Positions 25,346-36,239 of a DNA stretch of 64,000 nt are shown piece by piece. The position numbers were made by a program, and so were the translations under genes. The notes beneath the pieces are model-generated. The model saw only the letters and a list, made by a program, of their open reading frames with translations, made no database searches and was not told the DNA's origin. Numbering within the stretch: the stretch's first letter is position 1; each line of letters starts with the position of its first letter. The DNA comes from Phalacrocorax aristotelis. Its lineage: Eukaryota > Chordata > Aves > Suliformes > Phalacrocoracidae. Location of the stretch: NCBI RefSeq assembly GCF_949628215.1, contig NC_134277.1:126219963-126283962 (forward strand), given 5' to 3'.

Positions 25346-27209
25346 CTATTGGATGGGAACAGCTGTCAGCACTCATGAGAGGACCTTGAGCCAGGAAAGG
25401 AGGAGACATTGGGTAAGAAAGAGCAGCACAAAGAGGAAAAAACCCCATCTGCTCTTCTAGAAAAGCTGATAAAAGAAAATCAAATGCTAGAATAGAAAAT
25501 GCATGATTGAAACAGGTGCTCCTGGCAGCCCAGAGTTCTGGTAAGCTTGTGGTGGCAGGCAAGCTTCAAACCACCTCGTTTCACACAACAGGCACCACTC
25601 TTCATTATTACTGTTTGTGCTGCATTGATTGACAAAATGTCTTATGCACATGAATAAACCACTCAAACTGAGGGAAAGTGCATCAAAGAATTAATGAATG
25701 AGGTCTCTGTCATTTGTTTCACAGTAGCACTAGCACCCGGAGGTGCTGAGGATCACCCAGGTTTGGATTCCTGAGATCACGTGCTGAGACAGATTTTCTA
25801 TAGCACTCTGCTATACAACTATGAGTGGGCTTAAAACCACCTACTAAAGAGAGTTCTGACCTGCAGTGCCTTAGAAAAAAGACTGCCTATGTAGGGAAAA
25901 TGTGACTCGATCCACCTCGCGATTTTGATGCCAAATGTGGCACCAGGGGAACATCCAAACTGTTAGCAGACGTTATCAGATCCCCTTCTGTTTTGTCCTC
26001 TGGCAGTAATGTTCAGACCATTTATGAAAAGAAATATCTGTCGTCTTGCAATTTAGAAGCTGACTTTGAAACTCAGTTTTCTTCTCCTGCATGAACATTT
26101 GAATTAGTCTTGGAAACTGGTTCAACAACATAGTTCAGCTGGCACTGACAACTTCTGAAAGGCATTGTGAGGCTTGACAAAGACAGCATAAAGAGGATTA
26201 AATCAGCCTTGGAAGTGTAAATATCTGTAACAGAATGACCTTAATGTTGGAAATAAATGTGTATGTATGCATGCATAAGCATATAGAGTAGACACTGATT
26301 TTCGGGGCAGTTTTACACACCTTGACACTATCACTTCACATACAAGTTTTGCCGATTCTTTCCTCGGGAAAGGCTTCTAAAATTTCCTCCCATACATGAG
26401 CTTTAAATTTTTTTTTGCATATACAAGTCTAAATTAAAATTTACATTTCTGTGCCACCTGCAATGCAAGGATTGTTGTCAAGGACTGTTAACCTATTTAA
26501 TGCCATACAGGGTTAGCCACGAGAAGGAAAAATAAGATTTATATAATGAAATTCAATGCTGTATTTAAAGGAAAGGGAAATTTTGTTGCTTGGCTCAGTG
26601 AGTCTTCTGAATGCTTTCCTGGAGGAAAAAAAAGGCAATTAATCTTTTCTTTAGATGCTGATCAATTTATTTGTTTTCTCTGGTTAAAACACTCCTCACA
26701 GGAATTTTTGGTTTTTCTGTCTTTTCCAGTTTGGGGAACTGTCAAATGCCCCAGGAAGTCTCCTCCTCTGCTGCAGTGGTGCATAATAGAGCCTTTCTTG
26801 CTCTGGCAACACTTTCTGGTGAGAGAAGGACTAGAAAAGCAGTGTGCATAGTTTTGGTTGGGCACTATTAGTGCCATCACTGCTCCTCCTGTGTGAGGAG
26901 CACCGCCAAGCACTGCTCACCTCTGGGGCTTGGTGACGATCACGTTCCCTGTTACTACAGGGACCTACACAAGACACTTCACTTTCATTTCCAAGCATGT
27001 TTCTAGTTAACTCCCTTGAGAGGACAGCCTTAGAAGTGAAACCTCGCTGAAAGCCACTGATTCTCCCCTAAATAAAGTCACAGTTCCTCCCAGCTGTGGT
27101 CTGGCTGGTTTTTGGTGGGAAGGGATAGGGTGTGAAAAGCTTCATAGATTTCTTATTCTTAGGTGTTAGAGCTGTCACCAAGCCATCCCCCTCACGTAGC
27201 TCCTGACAG
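25346..27209. other. Unique non-coding sequence
   Basis: No gene or dispersed repeat was recognised. A short palindromic tract (atgcatgcat) sits near 26,267-26,276. Open frames near 26,546-26,913 occur on both strands and look like chance. Confidence 0.5.
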
Positions 27210-27332
27210 GCCACTCAGGTGACATCTGGCCAGAAGGAGGGGAACTGCGGCTGCATGAAGCATTGGCCAGTCTGGCTGAATGGGCAGGGCTGTGCTGTAA
27301 TCTCAGAGCACTGCCGCTGGCCCCGGCTTTTG
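27210..27332 (+). CDS. Possible exon upstream of the Cys-rich candidate
   Basis: A pyrimidine-rich stretch ending tcctgacag precedes 123 bp that end in a strong donor, cttttg|gtaagtcatg. In the frame that would join in phase 0 to the candidate exon at 27,945, all 41 codons are open, and the peptide holds four cysteines including NCGCMKHW. All the same, at least one other frame is open too, because the patch is GC-rich. The pairing is therefore a hypothesis: splice signals and matching phase, no homology. Confidence 0.15.
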
Positions 27333-27944
27333 GTAAGTCATGTAGTCCTTCTAAGTTAGCTAGCATAGGCTAGCAATAATATTTCACCATCAAAATGGTG
27401 GTAAATTGGTTGTAAAAATGTAGTAACTAATTTTAAAGCCCTGATGGACGCAGTATTGTTTTCAAGAATTTTCCAGGATATCAGAAACCTGTTTGTCTAC
27501 CAACCTCCCCCCTCCCCCCAATTTACTTGGGCAAATGTTCTCCTTAAACTTTATTGCTTTCTAGTTTTAAGTCCTCACACCTGTGACCACACTGCAGCTG
27601 AAACATCTGTTCTCCAGTTTTGCAGCTGGAGGCTGGAGTCCCTCTCTCTCCTATATGTAGTGTAATAGGTGTCAGTTTTGTTTGGATTGGATCTGAGAGA
27701 GTTCTCATTATTTTCCCCCCCAAATCTTTACACCCGCCCTGTTGTGACTGTAGCGAACAGGCACCCGTTCTGCCCCTGGGGGAGCAGTGACAAACCGCTC
27801 AGCCAGAAATAATGTGCTAAGGACTGGGACATCCAAATCTTAGTGAAAAGGAGAACAGAAATTAAGTTTGTTTTGGCCTTTTTCTTCTTTTTTGAGTATA
27901 TGATTCCCTTGTCTCATCTTTTAACTATATGTTTTGCCCCTCAG

Positions 27945-28331
27945 GCTTTAAATCTTAATTTTACTGAAACCTCCAGCTCAGTCTTCCTGCAGACTGGGCT
28001 GGAACACTGCATGGAGGAGCAGTGCACCAAAACTAATGGAAAACAAAATTGTACTTTTCAGGCTTTAACACGGTGCCTGGAAAAACCATTTGACACCATG
28101 GGTTGCTCAGCTGCCGGGGAAATGTGCTCTTGTGCCAAGAGAAATGTTCCCAAACTGCTGCTGACCCTTGTTAAAGCTGAATGTATTTCTAGCTCTGAGT
28201 GTAGTGAATATTTGGTAACAAGTGTTGATGACAGCTTTTTAGGTGTTACGGCCTTAGAGGAAGAAATAGTTCTGAGCAAATGCTTAATCCATAGGCTAGA
28301 GCCATCTTGTTTGATAACTGGAAGTTTATAA
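27945..28331 (+). CDS. Possible Cys-rich terminal exon, unassigned
   Basis: A good acceptor (ctatatgttttgcccctcag) opens a frame of 128 codons to a TAA at 28,329-28,331, and AATAAA follows at 28,634-28,639. That is the layout of a terminal coding exon plus 3' UTR. The peptide has about ten cysteines, two NxT/S sites (NFTE, NCTF) and clustered Cys motifs such as HCMEEQC and CSCAKRNVPK, which would suit a secreted or extracellular protein. I recognise no family; GFR-alpha-like and RECK-like cysteine patterns were considered and do not fit. A chance open frame is a fair alternative, since the frame also runs about 100 bp upstream of the acceptor without a stop. Confidence 0.28.
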   Translation, partial: ALNLNFTETSSSVFLQTGLEHCMEEQCTKTNGKQNCTFQALTRCLEKPFDTMGCSAAGEMCSCAKRNVPKLLLTLVKAECISSSECSEYLVTSVDDSFLGVTALEEEIVLSKCLIHRLEPSCLITGSL

Positions 28332-31300
28332 GGAAAATGCTATGAATCTAAAGGCCTTGAGGAGCTGAAAGGTGGCAGGGTGTTATTTCCACAAGTCTTT
28401 GGGTTCCTGTCCCTGACTTTAAGGATTTTATGATTTTCTAGTTTCTTAAATAGTGCTTTAATGATAATAGCATTTTGTCTTACTTATGTGCGGTACGGTT
28501 ATGCTGTAATTACTAACTCTTAGGTTTTGTTTCTGTCCAGAGATGAAAGGAGCAGGTTTGGCTGGTATTTTGGCCACTTAGAGGAGGATCACAAAAATAC
28601 CAAACCTGGATTCTGACCATAGTTCCATTCTGCAATAAAATAAGACAAAGTTCATAGATGACTAAACAGGCAAGATTTCAAATAATTTTCTCTTCCTCTA
28701 GCTGCCCTTACTTTTGCTGAAAGAATGATTTCTCACCATTACAGTCTCTGAACTTCCCAGTCAGAGAAATCCTTTTAGCTGTATTTTACCAAATGTGTGA
28801 TAGATACCGAAGCCTTCATCCAAGACAGCCTGGTCTTTGTGGCCACATGCATTCATGCACAGGTCTCAGCCAGCCTCTGCTGAGTATGATACCATAAACC
28901 CACAAAATGTTCAGTTTCCAAGGAAACAGCAAGATCCACTTTTTGACAAATGCACACAATTTATTGCTCATTTCCACTACCACACTACTTTCTAACTATT
29001 TTTTCCAGCTAGAAGAACATGTGTTTTCTAACACAAAATGAAACAAGGTGCCAGCTCTTGCTGTAGGACAAAGCTTTTTCCAGGATCACCACCATGGATT
29101 CGCCCTAACAGTGCATAGCACTCGTTCACGTACCTCCCCAGAAAAGGCGCTTGAGGAGTGTGGTTCAGAGGTAACTCCAGAGGAATTCTGCTGGCTTGGT
29201 GGCCCCGTGACCTTGAGCCACATATTTAAGAGTGTATAGATAAATGCTTGCTGAGATTTTCAAAAGCTCTTAGGCACCTCTTTCACCTTGAAATCAATTC
29301 ATTACCACAGCTGCAGCCTGTCAAGAAAGTGAAGTGAGAGCTAACAGGAAAATCTCTTCTTCTATTATATGGATGTGCTGAGGAAAAAGGTATGGCACTT
29401 GTTCTTCCCACCTCTCACCAGAGGCATGCTTCATGCTTCAGAAAGCGCATAGCTGGATGGCCCAAGAGTCACTCTGTGCTAATATCGCCGTCTCTGCCAA
29501 GAGCTTTTGCTGAGCTTCCCACATCTGGGTGTCCCCTGCCCTGGGAACAAGGGAAAGAGGGACAGCGTGGGATTTTATCTGTTGGCTTAGTGATGATACC
29601 AGTGGTTCTTACTCATCAAACTGGTCAGACTCACCAGCAGAATCCAGGCTGGGTGATGCATACGATTTCCTCAAGGCAAGTGTCTGCACACAGGGTAGTA
29701 TTTTAATACTGGTTAGTGGACAATCAGAACTGTGCCTCTGTAGCTACTGTGAGAGAACTGTAATAAGCATAAAGATGGCTTTGCTGAGCTCTGAAAGCCT
29801 GACTTTTAGATGCATTATTGTGGCTGGAAGAAATGTTTCAGGCTGAGGTGAGACTTACTTCTATGCCCCATTAAAGTACAGAGCACAACACTCTCAATAA
29901 GGAGACTTATATATTTACCACATGCGGTGAAATGGAGGAAAGGGGAAACCGTTAGCTGGCACACTTCATCCTTGCTGGAGCTGCACAAAGCTGCGCAGTT
30001 GCATTGAGGGCAGACAAAAGAAGGCTGTGTTTGTAAATCCCAGGGGGAATGCTGAGGGATCTGCTTACCCTGAAGGACTGAATGGCAGACAGCTAACACA
30101 CATTTTAACCAGCAGCTTTGCTGCAAGTTTAGGAAGCTATAGTTTGTATTTCAGGAACGGATAAGGTATGTAAAGGTTTAGAAGAGAACTAAAATTTTCA
30201 TCTCGATTAGAGTTGGACAAGCATTTGGATTTAAGGCTGAAGGGCAAATGAAAGCTAAAACTGGAAATTCAGGTTTTGAATTAAGTTGCTGATATCCCAT
30301 AACTGGGCCTGGTAAGTTCTCAGGTCACAGTGCCAGAAATTAAACATTTCTGTTGTTGACTTTGCAAGATTGGCTAATCTTGGTCAGTTCTGGACAAAGT
30401 AGGAAAGGGGGTACTTCCTAGAACCACTCCAAGGCCCAAACCACCACAGGTTATATCTCAGATGCCCACACTTTACAAAATGAGCATTGTGGGATTTCTG
30501 TGTTTCAAAACTGGTCCATCCCTACTTGGCATGGACTTGAATAGTATCAGGACTGCCATACACAAAATTAATGCTCCTAGAAGCTTTCAAAGTGCTGCAC
30601 TTCTAATATAATTTTCTCCTTTAATTCTTTTTTCATAAGCTTCATTCAAGCTCCATCATTAAGGGGATGAGCAAGTGATGCTGGATATGCTGCTTTATCT
30701 CACTCTATGATTTCATTTCTAGAACTTTATTTGCCTACTAGGATACTGAGTGGCATTGTTAAAACATATTTAGGAAAAAACCCAGTAAAATAAAAATATT
30801 AAGGCTAGCAATTGTCTGGGACATAAATAAAATTCAGAGATGGTCAGAAATTTATATCTTTTACATGGGCAAAAATTCTTTATGACATAGACTTATTTTT
30901 CTTTGGAAGTGTTCAACCAGCCCTATGCAAAACCTCATGGTGTCTAGTCCTCTGCTCTCCTCCTCTGATCTCCCATCCATCAATGTCTTTGAAATTCAAA
31001 GCAGATTCTGTGTGAAAAAGTTTGTTGATTTTTTGAAAACATCTAGACTGGGAAAAATGTGCCGCTATCATATGCACATATTTTCATTTGGGAGAAAAAG
31101 TCATTAGAATTATTTTTTTTTTTCCATTTTACATTACACTCAGTATTAAAATTCTGTTCAGTGCTGCTCAGTACAGGAAAGTTACCTTAGGATTATATCT
31201 TTAACTCACTCACATATTCTCCTAATTTCAACAGTTGCTGAAGGAATACAATTTGTGACCTGAGAAAAATATGATCCTCTTTAGTGGTTATAAGGAAGCT

Positions 31301-32907
31301 GAGGTTTTCCAGTAGATCTGAAAATCAGAATTTCTGTTAAACAACAAAAAGTCCTCTTACATATCTATTAACCCTAAATTGTGAAAAACTCAAAAATACT
31401 CTTTCAAAATGTTTTGTGGAGTGACAAATTCTGGATGAACAAAAATCCAAAAAGACAGTGATCACAATGAAACATTTTAAATTTTATTTAAACACTTGCT
31501 TTGAGTTTGGTCCATTTTTCAAATATTTGCACCTAAGCTGTGGCATGAGAACTGTATTGCAGGGTCTTAATTTCTTTTCCTTCCCCTGTGGACGAAGCAA
31601 TCTGGACTGTATCCTCCACTAAGCACTGTGCTTTTGAGAAAAAAGGGAATACAAGGGGACCTAAACTACCATCCCTATTATGTACCACAGTAGCTCATGC
31701 AGCTACTGGTTAATTTTGAACTGATCTAAACCAGAATGCTGACCACAAATCAAAACTTTGGCACTAAACATTTTCTTATAAACAGTGGTAGATCAAAATG
31801 TTACAGAAAAATTAATATTACCTCTCCCCTCCAGTAATTTTCAGAAGCATATTTTCTTTTTAGAGACACTTCTACAAAAAAAAGTTGCTGACTAGCTCTC
31901 TTCGTTGGAGAGGAGTGCAGTCTGGCAACACTTTTTTTCCATTCCCTGACAGTTTTTACTTTTGTGCCAGGAAATGGGGTCACATAGATTTATCCATGCT
32001 GGTCCTATGCCATCATGGCATTATAGATGTTAGAAGGCTAGATAAATACTGAGCCTTTTTCTAACAACCTCATCCTGTCATCTGAGTAAAGTGCAGTTTA
32101 TAACTTCATTGTAAATAAAGAAATTAGCCCATCGCTGTGTTGTTTGAACCATGCTGAAGAAGTCAGCTAGCGTTATCACAACTGCAGATGATTGATGAAA
32201 CAAGCAGCAGGAGAACATTGATGGTGTTTCTGATTTTTTCTTTTATTTTTGGGGATGGGGAAAAGAGATGATGTTCTCCAGCTGTGTAGAAAGAGAGTTC
32301 AGATCACAATCACTACCCCATTTTATGCAAACCACTGGATTCTTTGGACGGATGGTTAGGATTCAGATAGTTAATGAAAAGCAAAGGAAAATTACTATTT
32401 TTGCTAAAGTCATACTTCATTTTGCTGGCTGGAGTTAGCTTATATTGCTGGGAAATGTGGCATACTCAATTTGTTCCTATAAAGCGGGGGAGATCTAATG
32501 CTTTGAAGTGTTACAAGTTAAGCTTTATAGTGGGGTGTAACTCTTAAACTCCCTTTGAAAAAAGGGGAGTTATGACATTTTGGAAAGTTTCTTATGAGTT
32601 CTGGTCGATATTATGAAATTGATGTGCCATGAAGGACTGTTTGAAGCTGATTTGGAGACTGCATGCTGCGTAGGATCATTCCGTCTCCACATTTTCGTTT
32701 TCAATGGAGGCAGCGTGATGGCTGAAACTGAGGGAATTTGGCCTGAAAATACATTAATTTGGGGAATGGTTTTTCTGTTCATGAGGCATTATTGGTGCTC
32801 TGCTGTGTAGCGACAGAATCTGGGGGGGTCAGGGTCTGTGAGGAAATCAGCTGGGGGAATTGCAGACAGGGACAAGCACCAGTTTGCAGCCCAGGCACCT
32901 TTTTGGG

Positions 32908-32965
32908 ATAGAATAAGCTAATTCAGTTTGAAGAGACCTACAACAATCATTTAGTCCTTTCCCAT
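32908..32965 (-). mobile_element. Degraded CR1 3' tail
   Basis: The plus strand reads 'gggatagaataagctaattcagtttgaagagacctacaac...' and then 'catttagtcc' here. This matches, with many changes, the complement of the CR1 3' end in which 'ttggaagggacctacaatga' is followed by 'tcatctagtcc'. Only about 58 bp is recognisable, so it is an old or severely truncated insertion. Confidence 0.5.
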
Positions 32966-33273
32966 AGGAAAGCCAGAGGAGGCCACGTGCCCCCAGCCTG
33001 CAGGACAGCGATGGGTGAAGAACTGTTGCATAAGGCCAGACTCATCCGATGTCCCGTCCCTTAGAAAGGCCTCAGAAAAAATGCAAAGCCATGGGAAGGG
33101 TGTAATAATACTTTCCCACAATGCTTTGAGTTGCAGAAGTAACCTGAATTGCCTCAGGGCAATTCTCCCCTCTGAAAACCCGCCGTGTGCTGATGTATCT
33201 CGGGCATATATATAGGCCTCTGTTATTTTTTATCTAGGTATGCAGGCTGCCTATGCACTTATGATGTAAAGCC

Positions 33274-33318
33274 ATGGTCCCCAACCCGCGGCAAGTTGTT
33301 TATGTGGCCTCTGGCATT
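33274..33318. mobile_element. Possible hAT (Charlie-like) transposon terminal scrap
   Basis: The segment atggtccccaacccgcggca, followed by a 'atgtggcct' block, resembles the terminal region of Charlie-type hAT DNA transposons in amniotes, which typically carry a 'ggtccccaa' block followed by 'gcgg' and 'catgtggcc'-like blocks. No second end or transposase was seen, so the assignment is weak. Confidence 0.25.
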
Positions 33319-34097
33319 GCTTGCAGAGACAGGAAATACAGAAGTTAATTCTGAAATTTGCAAGGGAATCCACAGGGGAACTCACAGAGGAAGGAGATGC
33401 ATGTGGTGTGTTATGTGGTCAGCACAAAACGTGTTGCTCAAGAGCTGTGGGAGCCTGAAAGGAGACCTACTTGGCAATATCTGCCGAAACTAGGCATAAA
33501 CATGTTTCCAAACTTCCACAGAGCTACTCAGCTTGTTTGCTTTAACCCCCATACCTCTCTGCAGAAGTGACTGGAAGTGGAGCTCCAGCAAGGGATTTTC
33601 TTAAGCTACTGAGTGGCCCAGGAGGTCAGCACTGGTGCTGGGAATCTGGTGGTCCTGGGCTGGGAAACTGCATTTCTGTTAAGAGTTCACAAAATGGGTA
33701 AAAGAGCAGGACAGTGTTACAGCTACTCAGACCAAAGAAACAGTCTCAACTGCACTGGGATGCAAACATAGCTGTCAGTTAAGTAACAGAACGTTTCATT
33801 CTCTCTCTTCCTGTCTGGGTGCTGGGAAGGTAATAGAAAGCATTAAAATGTTTTCAGAGCACTGAGGTGAAGATTTGCACACAATAATCATAAGTAATTC
33901 TCTTCAAGGTTATATCAGTTATGTTTTCTCTGAAGGACAGTGATGGTATTTCTTCGGAGTAGATTTCTGCCCTGCACTGCTTCGGCTATGTCTGACTCAT
34001 GCTTCAGACTTTGTACTCAGGCTTGTGAACTGCTCTTGCCCGCCCATATGAGGATACATTTTCATGAGAATTTGAGAAAGGTTGTGTGTTGTTAAAA

Positions 34098-34114
34098 TTC
34101 AGGGGGCGCTGGAC
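34098..34114 (+). promoter_or_regulatory. Candidate CTCF-binding site
   Basis: The sequence ttcagggggcgctggac contains the AGGGGGCGC core of the vertebrate CTCF motif. It stands out because CpG-containing GC-rich words are rare in this AT-rich neighbourhood. Occupancy and boundary function cannot be judged from sequence alone. Confidence 0.4.
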
Positions 34115-34281
34115 ACATCAACAGTTAAAAAATCCATCAAGCCGCGACCCATCAATAATCACAGCAGGCAGCGTTGTGGACTTCAGCTCAATTTCAGATA
34201 ATAGCAATGTCGCCACTGTATTAACTTGAAAGATAGATGAAAATTAAAACATGATTAATCTTTGTTAGCCTTGCTTGGCTG

Positions 34282-34350
34282 ATGCATGTTTGCATTTTAG
34301 GTAATGTATATGCATGACTTTGTTGGATGCACAAATACCTATTATGCATG
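34282..34350. promoter_or_regulatory. ATGCAT / octamer-like motif cluster
   Basis: Three copies of ATGCATG (34,282, 34,310 and 34,344) plus tttgcat (34,289-34,295) occur within 70 bp, and a tgcgtatgca palindrome lies at 34,474-34,483. These resemble POU/octamer and related homeodomain sites. The surrounding 300 bp looks like a conserved enhancer-type element, but conservation has not been tested. Confidence 0.3.
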
Positions 34351-36041
34351 TACTGCCACAAAATTTCTTTCAGATTTGGTTAAATAGAATGAATCATTTT
34401 GAGTCAGGTGGTTTGAATACTTTGCATTGCCATCACAGACAAGAACAAAACTTAACAGTATCGCCACACATCATGCGTATGCAGTTTTTAGCTGCATTCA
34501 TTTCTATCAAAAGAACATGATAGGTGATTTAAATCATTGATGTATTATGAAGATTCACTGTACTTTTTCTTATCTCTATTTCCGTAGCTCTCTGAGTGAA
34601 TGGAAGGTGAAAGAAAGGGAAGGGTGGTATTTAGTGAGACCTTGATTCTTTGGGATAAATACCATTTTTCTGATAAGGGTCTACACAGTCAACAGCAAAA
34701 CCCAGAAATCTACTTCTTCGTGCCTGTAACAAACTGCAATGAATTCAGACTTGGATGATTTTCTGTTCCTTTTTGGGTCCTAACATTACTCTTGGCAGGG
34801 TAGATATGTAAATATGTATTTGAAAATAGATATTTCCATGAGGCAGCAGCATCTATGAATTTTGAGGACAGGAAGTTTTTGCAGAGGTGAAAGATAAAAG
34901 CTGCTTCAGGCTTTGTGGCTTTCGCTTATACGGCCTAGAGATTTTTTCCAGCTATCTGCATTTGATATGTATCTTCTCCTTTGAATATGACTGTAGGCAA
35001 ACTGGTTCTGATCTTTATATTGTCAGTTAGCAAAAGCCTTTGAGCTGTTCTAAGGTGCTGTGTAGCTGTTCATCCAGCCTTCTGGTGGAAAGCTAAAATA
35101 TTTTGATTGGGCTTATCGGCGTTCTGTTTCAGGTACCTAAAACCCTACTCTACCTCCTCTGGGTCAAAGTTTTAGGAAAAAAGATTTCTTTGATGCAACA
35201 CTGTCTTATCTTTAGGAAGAAGGAGTATGTGTTTCAAAAAAATCTTAGAGGTTGTTTGAGAAATATATTTCAGCTGAAGGTTTGCACTCATATAGGCAAA
35301 TAAGAGTTCAAGTCACTGGAACCAAAATTTTCTTGAACAACAGTTCATTTTCTATTGAAATATTCCAGGTCTTAAGAATTTGCTTATTGGATGACAAAGT
35401 GACATTTTCAGTGAAAAAACTGATCATTTTTTTTAAAACAAAAAGTATTTGCCTTGTTAAAAACTCAGTTTTAGGCTGTTCAGGGGGTAATTTTCTATCG
35501 GATAAATCTGAGACTTGTGTTTATAGTAGTCCCTCATGGTCAAACAAATCTTTTCAAAATGGACGTTGGCCTTTGACTTTCTCGGCTGCAGCCGTACATA
35601 CCCTTAGCTGCTGCAGTCACAGCAGTGAGGAACAGCAGTGAGGCTGAAGCGATGAACACTAGAGACAGACACGTTCTCTTGTTTTCTAAGAACACTCCAC
35701 TCTTCTTGGCAATGACCCAAGGCTTTAAGACCTATTATTTCCTCCCTGAGCTTCAGCTGGGATACTCGTGAGAGGAACCACATCATAACCAGCGAGACAG
35801 GAACTCGGAAATGCTGAGCTGTTTCATCAGCCCAGAATCTTTATTTCAATCCACCAGTTTCTCCCCACCCAAATTTTAAAGCTGTTTCCTAATCCTGTCT
35901 TCCAAGAGCTGGAGAATTAAATGTTGTCTGGAGTTCCTGACAAGATCGGTTATAATTTTTAATGTACTTGTTCTGCTAAATTTCCATTTCCTGGGCGGAG
36001 GTCTGAAGGGTGTATATTCTTGTGTAAGTGTATATGTGGGT

Positions 36042-36172
36042 GCAGATGCATGTTACAGTTCTTCAGGCAATATAGCTATATGTCCTCATATGTGTTTAAC
36101 TACCTCTGATGTTGATGGAAACTATGAGTGCCCTTGTGAAAGAATGTTACAGAGAAGGGAATGTTCAGCTAG
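36042..36172 (+). pseudogene. Short EGF-like cysteine pattern, possible relic exon
   Basis: The open frame at 36,036-36,239 encodes a peptide with CPHMCL, then NYECPC, then a further Cys after eight residues. The first three intervals (C-x3-C, C-x11-C, C-x-C) match LDL-receptor-related EGF-like modules, in which C-x3-C is followed by a Y-x-C-x-C step. The last interval is short and the preceding GG turn is missing. Upstream acceptors are poor, and the gctag|gtggac donor is only fair. It could be a relic of an LRP-type exon or pure coincidence. Confidence 0.15.
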
Positions 36173-36239
36173 GTGGACTTTTCCTGTTAATACCTTTTAT
36201 TGTATTTCTGTAAGAAATATTTCTTACTGTGGGAGATGA

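Larger units (their letters stand above)
28332..36035. other. Unique non-coding sequence with possible regulatory elements
   Basis: No convincing exon was found. It contains AATAAA at 28,634-28,639 (possible poly(A) signal of the exon above), a degraded CR1 tail near 32,908-32,965, a possible DNA-transposon scrap near 33,274-33,318, a CTCF-like site at 34,098-34,114 and an ATGCAT-rich cluster at 34,282-34,350. Open frames such as 29,392-29,846 overlap in different phases and have no recognisable domains. Confidence 0.5.

Noticed and set aside
29392-29846. Two overlapping open frames of about 105 codons
   Set aside because: Different phases over the same DNA, no domain, no splice pairing.
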